DNA from: Janibacter sp. CX7
GTDB taxonomy: Bacteria > Actinomycetota > Actinomycetes > Actinomycetales > Dermatophilaceae
Assembly (NCBI RefSeq): GCF_024362365.1
Contig: NZ_CP101464.1
Location: 992,001-1,056,000 of the forward strand
Direction: 5' to 3'
DNA length: 64,000 nt
Numbering within the stretch: the stretch's first letter is position 1; each line of letters starts with the position of its first letter. The position numbers and the translations under genes are program-made. Below the pieces are notes generated by a model. It was given only the letters and a program-made list of their open reading frames with translations, was not told where the DNA came from and did not search any database. Of this stretch, positions 18,280-28,203 are shown one piece after another.

Positions 18280-19101
18280 GTGGCACACGACCCTGATTCG
18301 GCCCACGCCGAGGCCGAGGACGAAGAGCGCGAGCGGGCCCGCGAGGAGCGGGAGCGCAGCGATCGCGGACTCGGAGCCCGGCTCGGCGCGGCGGTCCGCG
18401 AGATCGTCGTCGTCCTGGCGATGGCGCTGACGCTGTCCTTCGTCGTCAAGACCTTCCTCGTGCAGGCCTTCTTCATCCCCAGCGAGTCGATGCAGAACAC
18501 GCTGCTCGTCGGTGACCGGGTCGTCGTCTCCAAGCTCACGCCGGGTCCCTTCGACATCAAGCGCGGCGACATCGTCGTCTTCGAGGACCCGGGCGACTGG
18601 CTCAGCCCGTCGCCGCAGACCGACCGCGGACCGGTGCTCGACGGCATCCGCAGCGGTCTGATGTTCGTCGGCCTGCTGCCCGACACCTCCGAGGGCCACC
18701 TCATCAAGCGGGTCATCGGCCTGCCCGGCGACCACGTGCAGTGCTGCGACGCCGAGGGGCGGCTGCTCATCAACGGCGAGCCCGTCGACGAGACGCCCTA
18801 TCTCAAGCCGGGCGTCGAGGCGAGCCAGCAGGAGTTCAACATCACCGTGCCGAGCGGGCGGCTGTGGGTCATGGGTGACAACCGCAGCGACTCCTCGGAC
18901 TCGCGCTTCCACGACCCGGGCGGCAACGGCGACAAGGGCTCGGTGCCGATCGACCTCGTCGTCGGTCGAGCCGTGGTCACGGTCTGGCCCTTCAACCGGA
19001 TGACGACCCTGTCCGACTACCCCGAGGTCTACACGGAGGTCCCGGACGCAGGCAGCAACCGCTCGCTGGGCCCACCGGCGCGCGAGCCGCACACGTCGTG
19101 A
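18280..19101 (+). CDS. lepB: Signal peptidase I (second of two)
   Basis: The 273-residue paralogue has a highly charged Glu/Arg cytoplasmic head (residues 1-40), one membrane helix, Ser70 in PSESMQNT, Lys143 in [11 protein letters not shown] and the [11 protein letters not shown] box. It has a C-terminal extension after the catalytic core. GTG 18280 follows a good GAGGAAGAG ribosome site. The stop overlaps rnhB by 4 bases (GTGA), the usual lepB-rnhB arrangement. Confidence 0.95.
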   Translation: MAHDPDSAHAEAEDEERERAREERERSDRGLGARLGAAVREIVVVLAMALTLSFVVKTFLVQAFFIPSESMQNTLLVGDRVVVSKLTPGPFDIKRGDIVVFEDPGDWLSPSPQTDRGPVLDGIRSGLMFVGLLPDTSEGHLIKRVIGLPGDHVQCCDAEGRLLINGEPVDETPYLKPGVEASQQEFNITVPSGRLWVMGDNRSDSSDSRFHDPGGNGDKGSVPIDLVVGRAVVTVWPFNRMTTLSDYPEVYTEVPDAGSNRSLGPPAREPHTS

Positions 19102-19892
19102 CGACCGCCCGTCGCGCACCCCGCTCCGGGCGAGGCCTCTCCGGCAAGCCCAGCCTGCGTGTCGAGCGCGAGCTGCAGCGGGCCGGGCACCGGGTGCTCG
19201 CCGGGATGGACGAGGTCGGTCGCGGTGCGCTCGCCGGGCCCGTGAGCGTCGGCGTCGTCGTCATCGACGAGACCTGCCGCACCGCGCCGGCCGGGGTGCG
19301 TGACTCCAAGCTGCTCACGCCGGCCGCCCGCCGGGCGATGGTCCCGCGGCTGCAGCGGTGGTCCCTGGCGCACGCCGTCGGTCACGCGCAGCCGGAGGAG
19401 ATCGACGAGATCGGGATCATCGCCGCCCTGCGTCTGGCCGGGCGGCGGGCGCTGGCCCGGATCGACGTCGTGCCCGACCTCGTCCTGCTCGACGGCAACC
19501 ACGACTGGCTGACCGACCCCGAGGAGGTCGGGCTCTTCGCCGAGCTGTCGGGCGGGGCGTCGACACCTCCGGTGCGCACGATGATCAAGGCCGACATGCG
19601 GTGCAGCTCGGTCGCAGCGGCGAGCGTGCTGGCGAAGGTCGAGCGCGACGACCGCATGGTCGAGCTGGCGCGCGAGCACCCGCACTACGGCTGGGAGGAC
19701 AACAAGGGCTACTCGGCGAGCGCGCACATGGACGCCCTCGGTGTGCACGGGCCCAGCGAGCAGCACCGCCGCTCGTGGTCGCTGCCGGGGGTGGCCCCGG
19801 TCGCGCCGCAGGTCGTGGGAGATGATGAGGGCGTCGCGGGTGTGGGCCCCGAGCTGCTCGCGACGTCGACGAGCGAAGGGAGGTCCCGGTGA
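19098..19892 (+). CDS. rnhB: Ribonuclease HII
   Basis: RNase HII removes ribonucleotides and RNA from RNA-DNA hybrids. The 264-residue protein has the signature [14 protein letters not shown] (about 35-48) with catalytic Asp and Glu, VLLDGNHDW mid-protein and the [13 protein letters not shown] block. The C-terminal ~35 residues are low complexity. It overlaps both neighbours by 4 bases (GTGA), forming a tight lepB-rnhB-DUF2469 operon. Confidence 0.95.
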   Translation: MTTARRAPRSGRGLSGKPSLRVERELQRAGHRVLAGMDEVGRGALAGPVSVGVVVIDETCRTAPAGVRDSKLLTPAARRAMVPRLQRWSLAHAVGHAQPEEIDEIGIIAALRLAGRRALARIDVVPDLVLLDGNHDWLTDPEEVGLFAELSGGASTPPVRTMIKADMRCSSVAAASVLAKVERDDRMVELAREHPHYGWEDNKGYSASAHMDALGVHGPSEQHRRSWSLPGVAPVAPQVVGDDEGVAGVGPELLATSTSEGRSR

Positions 19893-20203
19893 GCTCTGAG
19901 GACCTGGAGAAGTACGAGACCGAGATGGAGCTCGCGCTCTACCGCGAGTACCGCGACGTGGTGCACCTCTTCAGCCACGTCGTCGAGACCGAGCGGCGCT
20001 TCTACCTCGCCAACAGCGTCGACGTGAAGGTGCGCGGCGAGGGCGCGGAGGTCTACTTCGAGGTGACGATGCAGGACGCGTGGGTGTGGGACATCTACCG
20101 CCCCGCGCGCTTCGCCAAGCAGGTGCGGGTCGTGACCTTCAAGGACGTCAACGTCGAGGAGCTCGCGAAGTCCGAGCTCGAGATGCCCGAGGGCGGCTTC
20201 TAG
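19889..20203 (+). CDS. DUF2469 family protein
   Basis: This 104-residue acidic protein ([20 protein letters not shown] start) belongs to DUF2469, a family conserved through actinobacteria directly after rnhB. Function unknown. No membrane segment. The GTG start overlaps the rnhB stop and is preceded by GAAGGGAGG, a strong ribosome site that also contains the enriched heptamer. Confidence 0.92.
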   Translation: MSSEDLEKYETEMELALYREYRDVVHLFSHVVETERRFYLANSVDVKVRGEGAEVYFEVTMQDAWVWDIYRPARFAKQVRVVTFKDVNVEELAKSELEMPEGGF

Positions 20204-20346
20204 CCCCGTCGCGCGCATCGGCGGCCCGGGCTGCCGGGGTCGGTTGTCCCCATGCTCGTGGCCGCGCTCGCCGTCGTCCACAACCTCGCGCGGACCCGGC
20301 CACGCCCCCTTCGCCCGCCCTTGACTGGGTGCCGGAGGTGGTCGCG

Positions 20347-20718
20347 ATGACCGAGGTGGAGCCCACACGGGCCAGGGTGGGAGCAGAGGGCGAGGACTTC
20401 GCCGTGCGCTTCCTGACGAAGCAGGGGATGCGGTTGCTCGACCGCAACTGGCGCTGCCGCGAAGGGGAGATCGACCTCGTCCTGCGCGACGGTGACGTCA
20501 TCGTCGTCTGCGAGGTCAAGACCCGGCGGAGCCTGGCCTTCGGCCACCCGGTCGAGGCGGTCACCCGGGCCAAGCTCGCCCGGCTGCGCCGGCTCGCGGG
20601 GCGGTGGCTCGCCGAGCACCGGGTCGACTCCAGCGGTGTACGACTCGACGTCGTGGCCCTGCACCTGCTGCCGGACGAGACCTATCGGGTCCAGCACGTC
20701 AGGGGAGACGGGCTGTGA
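20347..20718 (+). CDS. YraN/UPF0102 family endonuclease-like protein
   Basis: The 123-residue protein has the UPF0102 pattern: GAEGEDFAVRFL, NWRCREGEIDLVLRD and CEVKTRRS, which form a Holliday-junction-resolvase-like nuclease fold with Asp, Glu and Lys. Biochemical function is unsettled. It overlaps comM by 4 bases. ATG 20347 was chosen; a GTG 15 bases upstream could add a few residues. The preceding 143 bases carry no obvious gene. Confidence 0.9.
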   Translation: MTEVEPTRARVGAEGEDFAVRFLTKQGMRLLDRNWRCREGEIDLVLRDGDVIVVCEVKTRRSLAFGHPVEAVTRAKLARLRRLAGRWLAEHRVDSSGVRLDVVALHLLPDETYRVQHVRGDGL

Positions 20719-22256
20719 GCATCGGGGTCACCCGCGGAGTGGCGCTGAGGGGCATCACGGGGCACCTCGTCGACATCGAGTGCCACGTCGGACGCGGTCT
20801 GCCGGCCTTCGACATCGGCGGGCTGCCCGACACCGCGCTGAGGCAGGCGCCCCAGCGGGTGCGGGCGGCCTCGATCTCGGCCGGCTACTCGCTCAACGCT
20901 CGCCAGCTGACGGTCAACCTGTCGCCGGCGGCGATCCCCAAGCACGGCACCGGCTTCGACCTCGGCATCGCCGTCGCGGTGCTCGCGGCGTGCGACGAGG
21001 TGCCGGCCGACGCCGTGCGTCCGGTCGCCCACCTGGCCGAGCTGGGGCTCGACGGCCGGCTGCGTCATGTGACCGGGGTCCTGCCGGCGGTCCTCGCCGC
21101 CCAGGCGGCGGGGTGCGACCACGTCGTCGTCGCCCCCGACGACGTCGGCGAGGCACGGCTCGTCGAAGGGGTGCGGGTCTCGACGGCCACGACGCTCGGT
21201 GACCTCGTGCTCGCCTACCGGTCCGGCCGGCGTGCGGGGGAGCGGCTGCCCGAGGCGCCGGAGCCCTCGAGCGACGGCCCGCCGCGCAGCGGACGCCGGC
21301 TCGACCTCGCCGAGGTGTCCGGTCAGCACGAGGCCCGTACGGCGCTCATGCTGGCCGCCGCCGGAGGGCACCACCTGCTGCTCAACGGCCCGCCGGGCTC
21401 GGGCAAGACCATGCTCGCCGAGCGGCTGGTCACGATCCTGCCGCCGCTGACCCGCGAGCAGGCGCTCGAGACCCTCGCCGTGCGCTCCCTCGTCGGGGCC
21501 GCCCCGCCGACCGGTCTCGACGTCGTGCCTCCCTTCGTCGCCCCGCACCACTCCGCCAGCGTCGCGGCCCTCGTGGGCGGTGGCTCCGGTCTGGTGCTGC
21601 CGGGCGCACTCTCCCAGGCCCATCACGGCGTCCTTTTTCTCGACGAGGCCGCCGAGTTCGGCTCGGCCGTGCTGCAGGCGCTGCGCCAGCCCCTCGAGTC
21701 CGGGAGGGTGGTCATCGCCCGGGCTCGCGAACGGGTCACCTACCCGGCGCGGGTCCAGCTGGTCCTCGCCGCCAACCCGTGCCCGTGCGGCGAGGGCTAC
21801 GGCAAGGGGCTGGCCTGCCGGTGCCGGCCGACCGAGCGCCGCGCCTACGCCGCGCGGCTCAGCGGTCCGCTGCTCGACCGGGTCGACATCCAGGTTCAGG
21901 TGCCCAAGGTGAGCCTGGCCGACCTCAGCGAGGACCCGCCCGACTCGAGCGAGGCGGTCGCGGCCCGCGTGCTGGCTGCCCGCGAGGTGCAGCGACGCCG
22001 CTGGGAGCCCCTCGGCTGGTCGCTCAACAGCCAGGTCCCGGGGCCGCAGCTGCGGCGTCGCCCGTGGCGGCTGCCCTCGGCGACGACGTCGACCCTCGAC
22101 CGGGCACTCGATCTCGGGCAGGTGACCGTCCGGGGGTACGACCGGATCCTGCGGCTGGCGTGGACCTCGGCCGACCTCAACGGCCGCACGGTCCCCAGCC
22201 CGACCGATGTGGGTCTGGCACTGATGTACCGCACGCAGGGCGCGGTGGCGGCGTGA
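20715..22256 (+). CDS. comM: ComM-like AAA+ ATPase (Mg-chelatase-like helicase)
   Basis: A 513-residue YifB/ComM protein. It has the N-terminal Lon-like fold (VDIECHVGRGLPAFDIGGLPD), Walker A GPPGSGKT near residue 226, Walker B GVLFLDEAAEF, and a Cys-rich NPCPCGEGYGKGLACRC segment. In Vibrio, ComM is a helicase that drives branch migration during natural transformation. In actinobacteria the gene is conserved beside dprA but its role is untested. It overlaps yraN and dprA by 4 bases each. Confidence 0.93.
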   Translation: MSIGVTRGVALRGITGHLVDIECHVGRGLPAFDIGGLPDTALRQAPQRVRAASISAGYSLNARQLTVNLSPAAIPKHGTGFDLGIAVAVLAACDEVPADAVRPVAHLAELGLDGRLRHVTGVLPAVLAAQAAGCDHVVVAPDDVGEARLVEGVRVSTATTLGDLVLAYRSGRRAGERLPEAPEPSSDGPPRSGRRLDLAEVSGQHEARTALMLAAAGGHHLLLNGPPGSGKTMLAERLVTILPPLTREQALETLAVRSLVGAAPPTGLDVVPPFVAPHHSASVAALVGGGSGLVLPGALSQAHHGVLFLDEAAEFGSAVLQALRQPLESGRVVIARARERVTYPARVQLVLAANPCPCGEGYGKGLACRCRPTERRAYAARLSGPLLDRVDIQVQVPKVSLADLSEDPPDSSEAVAARVLAAREVQRRRWEPLGWSLNSQVPGPQLRRRPWRLPSATTSTLDRALDLGQVTVRGYDRILRLAWTSADLNGRTVPSPTDVGLALMYRTQGAVAA

Positions 22257-23434
22257 GGCGGCCCGAGCGCGATAGCGCCCCGACGGGTGCCGAGGTCGCC
22301 CGCGCCCACGCGATGGTCGGTTCCGACGAGCGGCGCGCACGGGTCGCGTGGTCGCGGGTGCTCGAGCTGCGACGTGAGCGGGTGAGCGATGCGCCGCACG
22401 CCCTGCAGTCAGCCCTCGCCGAGGTCGGCCACGTGGAGGCCTGGCACCGGCTCGTGGACGGCGATCTGCTCCGCTCGGACAACGCCCGGGCACGCGTGGC
22501 CGGGGTCGACGTCGACGGCGAGCTGGACCGCGTCGAGCGCACCGGGGCCCGGGTCGTGATCCCGGGCGACGCCGACTGGCCCGACGCGCTCGACCACCCG
22601 CTCGTGTCCCCGCACCTGCTCCACGTGCGGGGGCAGGGGTCGCTCACCGACCTGTCGGCCCGGGCCGTCGCCATCGTCGGATCGCGGGCGAGCACGGGCT
22701 ACGGCGAGGCCATCGCCCGGGAGATCGGGGCAGGTGCCGCCGGTCGGGGGTGGACGGTCGTCTCCGGCGCGGCCTTCGGCATCGACGCCGCGGCCCACCA
22801 AGGGGCGCTCGCGGTCCACGGACCGGCCATCGCCGTGCTCCCGTGCGGGCCGGACCGGGTCTACCCGGAGGGCAACCGGCGGCTCGTCGAGGCCGTCGCC
22901 GAGCAGGGGGTCGTCATCACCGAGCTGGCGATCGGGACCGTGGCCATGCGGCACCGCTTCCTCTCGCGCAACCGGATCATCGCTGCCCTGTCGCGGGCGA
23001 CCCTCGTCGTCGAGGCGGGGCTGCGGTCGGGCTCGCTCAACACCGCTGGCTGGGCCGAGGCGATGCGCCGCCCGGTCGGGCTCGTGCCCGGCCCGGTGAC
23101 CCAGATGTCCTCGGCCGGCTGCCACGAGTGGATCCAGAAGCATCGCGGCAGCCTCGTCACCGACACCGCCGACCTGCTCGCGCTCGCCGGCCGAGTGGGT
23201 GAGGAGGTCGACCTGCCGGTCGAGCAGCTCGGACCCGCGCGCGAGCTCGACGCGCTGACCCCACCGCAGCGCCGCATCCACGACCTGCTCAGTCGCAGTC
23301 GCGGCACGAGCTCGGGGGAGCTGGCGGCCGAGCTCGTGCTGCCGGTCGAGGAGGTCTTCGCCGAGATCGCGACGATGTCGATCGACGGGTGGGTCGAGCA
23401 GGACGACGGGGGGCTGTGGCGGCGAGCGCGATGA
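22253..23434 (+). CDS. dprA: DNA-processing protein DprA
   Basis: DprA protects incoming single-stranded DNA and loads RecA. The 393-residue protein has an N-terminal SAM-like region, the Rossmann core beginning VAIVGSRASTGYG (near 143), SGAAFGIDAAAHQGAL and SRNRIIAALSRATLVVEA, and a C-terminal winged-helix (about 330-390, LTPPQRRIHDLL). It is complete. GTG 22253 overlaps the comM stop. With comM it forms a transformation-type DNA processing pair, although no DNA-uptake pilus genes are in this window. Confidence 0.95.
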   Translation: MRRPERDSAPTGAEVARAHAMVGSDERRARVAWSRVLELRRERVSDAPHALQSALAEVGHVEAWHRLVDGDLLRSDNARARVAGVDVDGELDRVERTGARVVIPGDADWPDALDHPLVSPHLLHVRGQGSLTDLSARAVAIVGSRASTGYGEAIAREIGAGAAGRGWTVVSGAAFGIDAAAHQGALAVHGPAIAVLPCGPDRVYPEGNRRLVEAVAEQGVVITELAIGTVAMRHRFLSRNRIIAALSRATLVVEAGLRSGSLNTAGWAEAMRRPVGLVPGPVTQMSSAGCHEWIQKHRGSLVTDTADLLALAGRVGEEVDLPVEQLGPARELDALTPPQRRIHDLLSRSRGTSSGELAAELVLPVEEVFAEIATMSIDGWVEQDDGGLWRRAR

Positions 23435-23495
23435 GCCGGGCGGTGACCGGTGTCGCCTCCGCCCGGAGGGAGGTGGGTCGTGGCACCGTGAGGGG

Positions 23496-24440
23496 GTGAG
23501 CGCCGCGTCGACCTCCGAGCCCGCGCCGCCCCCCGCGTGGGTCGGCGATGTCGTCGACGCCTTCGCGACCCACCTGCTGCGGGAGCGCGACCGGTCCGAG
23601 CACACGATCCGCGCCTACGTCGGTGACACCAGGGCATGCCTGGCGTGGTGCGCCGCCGAGGGCAGCGACGGCGTTGCCGAGGTCACGCTCGCCCAGCTGC
23701 GCGCTTGGCTCGGCACGCTCGCCGCGAGCGGTGCGGCCCGGTCGACGCTCTCCCGACGCTCGGCGGCGGTGCGCACCTTCTTCGCCTGGACGACGCGCAC
23801 CGGCCGGACGGCCACGGACCCCGCGCTGCGGCTGGCGTCACCCAAGCGGCAGCGCACCCTGCCCGACGTCGTCTCCCGCGAGGGGATGACCGCCGTCCTC
23901 GACGTGGCCGCCGTCGCCGCGGACGACGAGGACCCGATCCACCTGCGCAACCGGGCCGTCCTCGAGCTGCTCTACGCCAGCGGGATCCGAGTCAGCGAGC
24001 TCACCGGCCTCGACGTCGACGACGTCGACCGGGGCCGTCGCGTCGTGCGCGTGCTCGGCAAGGGCCGCAAGGAGCGGGTCGTGCCCTACGGCGGGCCGGC
24101 CGACGAGGCCCTCGGCGAGTGGCTCGAGCGCGGCCGACCTCGGGTGGCCGTCGACGGCTCGGGCCCGGCGCTCTTCCTCGGCAGGCGCGGTCGCCGCGTC
24201 GATCCCCGTCAGGTGCGAGAGGTCGTGCACGCACTGCTCGCCCATGTCCCTGATGCCCCTGATGTCGGCCCGCACGGGTTACGTCACTCCGCGGCGACCC
24301 ACCTGCTCGAGGGCGGCGCCGACCTGCGCATGGTCCAGGAGCTGCTCGGCCACTCCTCGCTCGCGACGACGCAGATCTACACCCACGTCTCGCTCGACCG
24401 TCTGCGCCGCAGCTACGAGCAGGCCCACCCCCGCGCCTGA
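23496..24440 (+). CDS. xerC: Tyrosine recombinase XerC
   Basis: XerC resolves chromosome dimers with XerD at dif. The 314-residue protein has a SAM-like N-terminal DNA-binding domain and the full catalytic set: Arg in SGIRVSEL, Lys in GKGRKER, His-x-x-Arg in HGLRHSAATH, His in LLGHSS and Tyr295 in IYTHVSLD. Its place after dprA is the standard actinobacterial position, so it is not a prophage integrase. No dif-like site was recognised nearby. Confidence 0.93.
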   Translation: MSAASTSEPAPPPAWVGDVVDAFATHLLRERDRSEHTIRAYVGDTRACLAWCAAEGSDGVAEVTLAQLRAWLGTLAASGAARSTLSRRSAAVRTFFAWTTRTGRTATDPALRLASPKRQRTLPDVVSREGMTAVLDVAAVAADDEDPIHLRNRAVLELLYASGIRVSELTGLDVDDVDRGRRVVRVLGKGRKERVVPYGGPADEALGEWLERGRPRVAVDGSGPALFLGRRGRRVDPRQVREVVHALLAHVPDAPDVGPHGLRHSAATHLLEGGADLRMVQELLGHSSLATTQIYTHVSLDRLRRSYEQAHPRA

Positions 24441-24535
24441 CCGGCGTCGTCCACACCCTCGCGGCCGTTGGCTCCGCCGTCCACAGCCGCGCCGGCACCG
24501 TCCCACCGGCGACGCAGGGCGACCACGCTCGATCC

Positions 24536-25024
24536 ATGAGCACCGTCCCCTTCGTCGCCCTCGCCCTCGCCGGGGCGCTCACCGGCCCTCCGCCCCCGCC
24601 GGCCGCCGACCGCTGGTCGTGGCCGGTGGGCGGCGGTGCACCTCCTGCGGTCGTCGCCCCCTTCGACGCACCGCAGGAGCAGTGGGGCGCCGGGCACCGC
24701 GGCATCGACCTCGCGACCTTCGTGGGCGCGCCGACCACCGCGGTCGCCGACGGCGTCGTCACGCACCGCGGGCGGATCGCCGGCCGCGGCACGGTGAGCG
24801 TCACGCACGCCAGCGGGGTCCGCAGCACCTACGAGCCGGTCGACGCGAGTGTCACGACCGGTGACCGCGTCAGGCGGGGGCAGCAGATCGGCACCGTCGG
24901 TCCGGAGGCCGGCCACTGCGCCCCCGCCACCTGCCTGCACCTCGGCGCACGGCGCGGCCCGACATACCTCGACCCGATGACCTTCTTCGGTGCCCGGCGG
25001 GTGATCCTGCTGCCCGTCCGCTGA
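24536..25024 (+). CDS. Secreted M23-family metallopeptidase
   Basis: The 162-residue protein begins with a probable signal peptide (residues 1-24, hydrophobic then Pro-rich). The LytM/M23 zinc ligands are present: His and Asp in HRGIDLA (about 56-62) and His in CLHLGARRG (about 140). It should cut peptidoglycan cross-links outside the cell, unless inactive like some LytM factors. A peptidase gene between xerC and rpsB is conserved in actinobacteria. The stop lies 7 bases from the convergent aminotransferase stop. Confidence 0.88.
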   Translation: MSTVPFVALALAGALTGPPPPPAADRWSWPVGGGAPPAVVAPFDAPQEQWGAGHRGIDLATFVGAPTTAVADGVVTHRGRIAGRGTVSVTHASGVRSTYEPVDASVTTGDRVRRGQQIGTVGPEAGHCAPATCLHLGARRGPTYLDPMTFFGARRVILLPVR

Positions 25025-25031
25025 GTCCGGG

Positions 25032-26189
25032 TCAGCCGGTGAAGGCGGCGAGCCGCCGGCAGGCCTCGTCGAGGACGGGCACCTGCTTGCAGAAGGCGAA
25101 GCGCACGAGCGAGGACATCCGCTCCGGCTCGTCGCAGAAGACCGACACCGGCACGGCGGCCACGCCGGCGGCAGCGGGCAGGTCGAGGCACCACTGGAGG
25201 GCGTCGGTGACGCCGAGGGGTGCGGCATCGGCGACGACGAAGTAGGTCCCGTCCGACGGGCGCACGTCGAGCCCGGCGGCCTCGAGCCCGCTGACGAGCA
25301 GGTCGCGTCGCTCGCGGAGGGAGTCGGTGAGGTCGGTGAGCACCTGCGGTCCCAGACCCAGTGCGTGGGCGACGGCGTGCTGCAGGGGAGAGGCGGTCGT
25401 GAAGGTCAGGTACTGCTTGACGACGCGGGCGGCCCGCACGAGGGGAGCGGGGCCGGTGACCCAGCCGACCTTCCACCCCGTGACGGAGAAGAACTTGCCG
25501 GCCGAGCCGATCGTCAGGGTCCGCTCGGCCATCCCGGGCAGGGTCGCGATCGGCACGTGCGGCACGCCGAAGGTCAGGTGCTCGTAGACCTCGTCGCTGA
25601 TGACCCACGCGTCGTGCCGGCGGGCGAGGTCGGCGACGACCTCGAGCTCGGCGCGGGTGAAGACCTTGCCGAGGGGGTTGTGCGGGGTGTTGAGCAGGAC
25701 CACGCGCGTGCGCTCGGAGAAGGCCGCGGCGAGCTGCTCGGGGTCGAAGCTCAGGTCCGGGTATGACAGCGGGACGGTCCGACGGACCCCGCCCGCCAGG
25801 TCGATACCCGCCGCGTAGCTGTCGTAGTAGGGCTCGAAGGTGACGACCTCGTCGCCGGGGGAGACCAGCCCGAGCAGGCTCGCCGCGATCGCCTCGGTCG
25901 CCCCGGAGGTGATGAGCACCTCCGTCGCCGGATCATGACGAAGGGAGTGGAAGCTCGCCTGGTGCGCGGCGACCGCCTCGCGCAGGGCCGGGATGCCGAT
26001 CGATGGCGGGTACTGGTTGTGGCCGGCCGCGACCGCCGCCCGTGCCGCCTCGAGGACCTCCGCGGGTCCGTCGGTGTCGGGGAAGCCCTGCCCGAGGTTG
26101 ACCGCGTCGTGCTCGAGGGCGAGCGCCGACATGGTCGCGAAGATCGTCTCGGCGTGCGGCTCCATGCGGTCGACGAGGGGTGAGCTCAT
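25032..26189 (-). CDS. dapC: Class I PLP aminotransferase, probable N-succinyldiaminopimelate aminotransferase
   Basis: The 385-residue protein is fold-type I with VNLGQGFPDTDGP, NQYPPSIG, TSGATEAIAA, NTPHNPLGKV and the PLP lysine in SAGKFFSVTGWKVGW. The pattern is close to mycobacterial DapC, which transaminates succinyl-aminoketopimelate in lysine and peptidoglycan precursor synthesis. Kynurenine/glutamine transaminases share these motifs, so the substrate is an inference. A TAGCCT box 6 bases before ATG 26189 suggests a leaderless mRNA. It is convergent with the M23 gene and divergent from rpsB. Confidence 0.85.
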   Translation of the reverse strand: MSSPLVDRMEPHAETIFATMSALALEHDAVNLGQGFPDTDGPAEVLEAARAAVAAGHNQYPPSIGIPALREAVAAHQASFHSLRHDPATEVLITSGATEAIAASLLGLVSPGDEVVTFEPYYDSYAAGIDLAGGVRRTVPLSYPDLSFDPEQLAAAFSERTRVVLLNTPHNPLGKVFTRAELEVVADLARRHDAWVISDEVYEHLTFGVPHVPIATLPGMAERTLTIGSAGKFFSVTGWKVGWVTGPAPLVRAARVVKQYLTFTTASPLQHAVAHALGLGPQVLTDLTDSLRERRDLLVSGLEAAGLDVRPSDGTYFVVADAAPLGVTDALQWCLDLPAAAGVAAVPVSVFCDEPERMSSLVRFAFCKQVPVLDEACRRLAAFTG

Positions 26190-26195
26190 GCCCGC

Positions 26196-26201
26196 AGGCT
26201 A
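26196..26201 (-). promoter_or_regulatory. -10 box TAGCCT for leaderless dapC-like mRNA
   Basis: On the minus strand TAGCCT lies 6 bases before the ATG, with no ribosome-binding sequence between. Confidence 0.5.
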
Positions 26202-26238
26202 CGCGGGGCGACGATTTCCCCCCTTCGCCCCGCCGCCG

Positions 26239-26405
26239 TAGGATGGGGGGCACATCCAGTCTGTCTGGATGAATTCGCGTGTTCCTCGCCGGGTGATCAG
26301 ATCACTGTGAATCCGGGGCCACACCACGGCAGTCCCGATCTCGGTCGGGCGGGGTGGGTCGGAGCACCAGGAGACAACTGACAATCAACGAGAGAGGACT
26401 TCGGC
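26239..26405 (+). promoter_or_regulatory. rpsB promoter (-10 TAGGAT) and structured 5' leader
   Basis: TAGGAT at 26239-26244 is a good -10 box and predicts transcription from about 26251, giving a leader of roughly 155 bases. The leader starts with CATCCAG/CTGGATG (26253-26271), then GTGATC/GATCAC (26293-26305), then a CCCGA/TCGGG stem near 26334-26349. Many bacteria autoregulate rpsB-tsf through S2 binding to the leader; such a role here is an inference. Confidence 0.5.
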
Positions 26406-27308
26406 ATGGCCGTCGTCACCATGCGCCAGCTCCTGGAGAGCGGCGTCCACTTCGGGCACCAGACCCGCCGGTGGAACCCCAAGATGAAGCGCTTCATCAT
26501 GACCGAGCGCAACGGCATCTACATCATCGACCTGCAGCAGTCGCTGACCTACATCAACGACGCCTACGAGTTCGTCAAGCAGACCGTGTCCCACGGCGGC
26601 ACGATCCTCTTCGTCGGCACGAAGAAGCAGGCCCAGGAGCCCATCGCCGAGCAGGCGACGCGCGTCGGGATGCCCTACGTCAACCACCGCTGGCTCGGTG
26701 GCATGCTCACGAACTTCCAGACGATCTCCAAGCGCCTCACGCGCCTGAAGGAGCTCGAGGAGATCGACTTCGACACCGTCGCCGGCTCCGGCTACACGAA
26801 GAAGGAGCTCCTCATCCTTCGCCGTGAGAAGGACAAGCTGGAGAAGACCCTCGGCGGTATCCGCAACATGGCCAAGGTCCCCTCGGCCGTGTGGATCGTC
26901 GACACCAAGAAGGAGCACCTGGCCGTCGACGAGGCCCGCAAGCTCGGCCTCCCGGTCATCGCCATCCTCGACACCAACTGCGACCCCGACGAGGTCGACT
27001 ACAAGATCCCGGGCAACGACGACGCGATCCGCTCCGTCACCCTGCTCACCCGCGTCGTCGCCGACGCGGTTGCCGACGGCCTGATGGCCCGTGGTGGCGG
27101 CAACGCCACCGAGGGTGCTGGGTCCGTCGAGGCCGAGCCGATGGCCGAGTGGGAGCGCGAGCTCCTCGCCGGTGAGGGCACCGAGGCTGCGGCTCCCGCC
27201 GCCGAGGCTCCCGCTGCCGAGGCCGCCCCGGAGGCTGCTGCCACCGAGGCCCCCGCCGCCGAGGCTGCCCCGGAGGCTCCGGCCGCCGAGGCCACCCCCG
27301 AGGCCTGA
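26406..27308 (+). CDS. rpsB: 30S ribosomal protein S2 with Ala/Glu-rich tail
   Basis: Residues 1-230 are a typical S2 ([20 protein letters not shown] start, [43 protein letters not shown]). Residues 245-300 are an added acidic Ala/Glu/Pro repeat tail. The protein is 300 residues long against about 240-260 usually; similar tails occur in other actinobacteria. It is co-transcribed with tsf. Confidence 0.97.
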   Translation: MAVVTMRQLLESGVHFGHQTRRWNPKMKRFIMTERNGIYIIDLQQSLTYINDAYEFVKQTVSHGGTILFVGTKKQAQEPIAEQATRVGMPYVNHRWLGGMLTNFQTISKRLTRLKELEEIDFDTVAGSGYTKKELLILRREKDKLEKTLGGIRNMAKVPSAVWIVDTKKEHLAVDEARKLGLPVIAILDTNCDPDEVDYKIPGNDDAIRSVTLLTRVVADAVADGLMARGGGNATEGAGSVEAEPMAEWERELLAGEGTEAAAPAAEAPAAEAAPEAAATEAPAAEAAPEAPAAEATPEA

Positions 27309-27360
27309 GCACCACCTCACCGACCACCGTCACACTCTGAGCAAGGAGAACGGGACACAC

Positions 27361-28188
27361 ATGGCGAACTACACCGCCGCTGACATCAAGGAGCTGCGCG
27401 AGCGCACCGGCGCCGGCATGCTCGACGTGAAGAAGGCGCTCGACGAGGCCGAGGGCGACAAGTCCAAGGCCCAGGAGCTGCTGCGCATCAAGGGCCTCAA
27501 GGGCGTCACCAAGCGTGAGGGCCGCACGACCTCCAACGGGCTCGTCGTGGCCCAGGCCGAGGCCGGCGTCGGCACGCTCGTCGAGGTCCTCTGCGAGACC
27601 GACTTCGTCGCGAAGGGCGAGAAGTTCGGCGCCCTCGCCGACGAGGTCCTCGCTGCTGCGGTCGCGTCCAAGGCCACCGACGCCGAGAGCCTGCTCGCGG
27701 CCCCGGCCGGCGACAAGACGGTCAAGGAGCTCCTCGACGACGCCAACGCGACGATCGGCGAGAAGATCGAGGTCAAGCGGGTTGCCCGCGTCGAGGCCCC
27801 CCAGGTCTCGGCCTACCTGCACAAGACCAGCCCCGACCTGCCCGCCCAGATCGGTGTCCTGCTGGGCACCGAGGGTGGCGACGCCCAGGTGGCTCGTGAC
27901 GTCGCGATGCACATCGCGGCCTTCAGCCCCAACGTGCTCACCCGCGACGAGATCGACGCCGACGTCGTCGCCAACGAGCGCCGGATCGCCGAGGAGACGG
28001 CCAAGGAGGAGGGCAAGCCCGAGGCTGCGCTCCCCAAGATCGTCGAGGGCCGGGTCAACGGCTTCTTCAAGGAGAACGTCCTGCTCGACCAGCCCTTCGC
28101 CAAGGACTCCAAGAAGTCCGTTGGCAAGGTCCTCGAGGAGGCCGGCGCGAGCGCGACGCAGTTCGCCCGCTTCCGCGTCGGTTCCTGA
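27361..28188 (+). CDS. tsf: Elongation factor Ts
   Basis: EF-Ts is the nucleotide exchange factor of EF-Tu. The 275-residue protein starts ANYTAADIKELRERTGAGM, with the TDFV motif (CETDFVAKGEKF) that inserts near the EF-Tu nucleotide and the later VAMHIAAFSP block. Complete. ATG 27361 follows AAGGAGAACGG, a strong ribosome site. A perfect hairpin terminator follows the gene. Confidence 0.97.
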   Translation: MANYTAADIKELRERTGAGMLDVKKALDEAEGDKSKAQELLRIKGLKGVTKREGRTTSNGLVVAQAEAGVGTLVEVLCETDFVAKGEKFGALADEVLAAAVASKATDAESLLAAPAGDKTVKELLDDANATIGEKIEVKRVARVEAPQVSAYLHKTSPDLPAQIGVLLGTEGGDAQVARDVAMHIAAFSPNVLTRDEIDADVVANERRIAEETAKEEGKPEAALPKIVEGRVNGFFKENVLLDQPFAKDSKKSVGKVLEEAGASATQFARFRVGS

Positions 28189-28203
28189 CGAACCCCGCAC
28201 CGC

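Noticed and set aside
23496..24440. Tyrosine recombinase as evidence of an integrated element.
   Set aside because: The gene is at the conserved xerC position after dprA with no attachment sites, phage genes or tRNA next to it.
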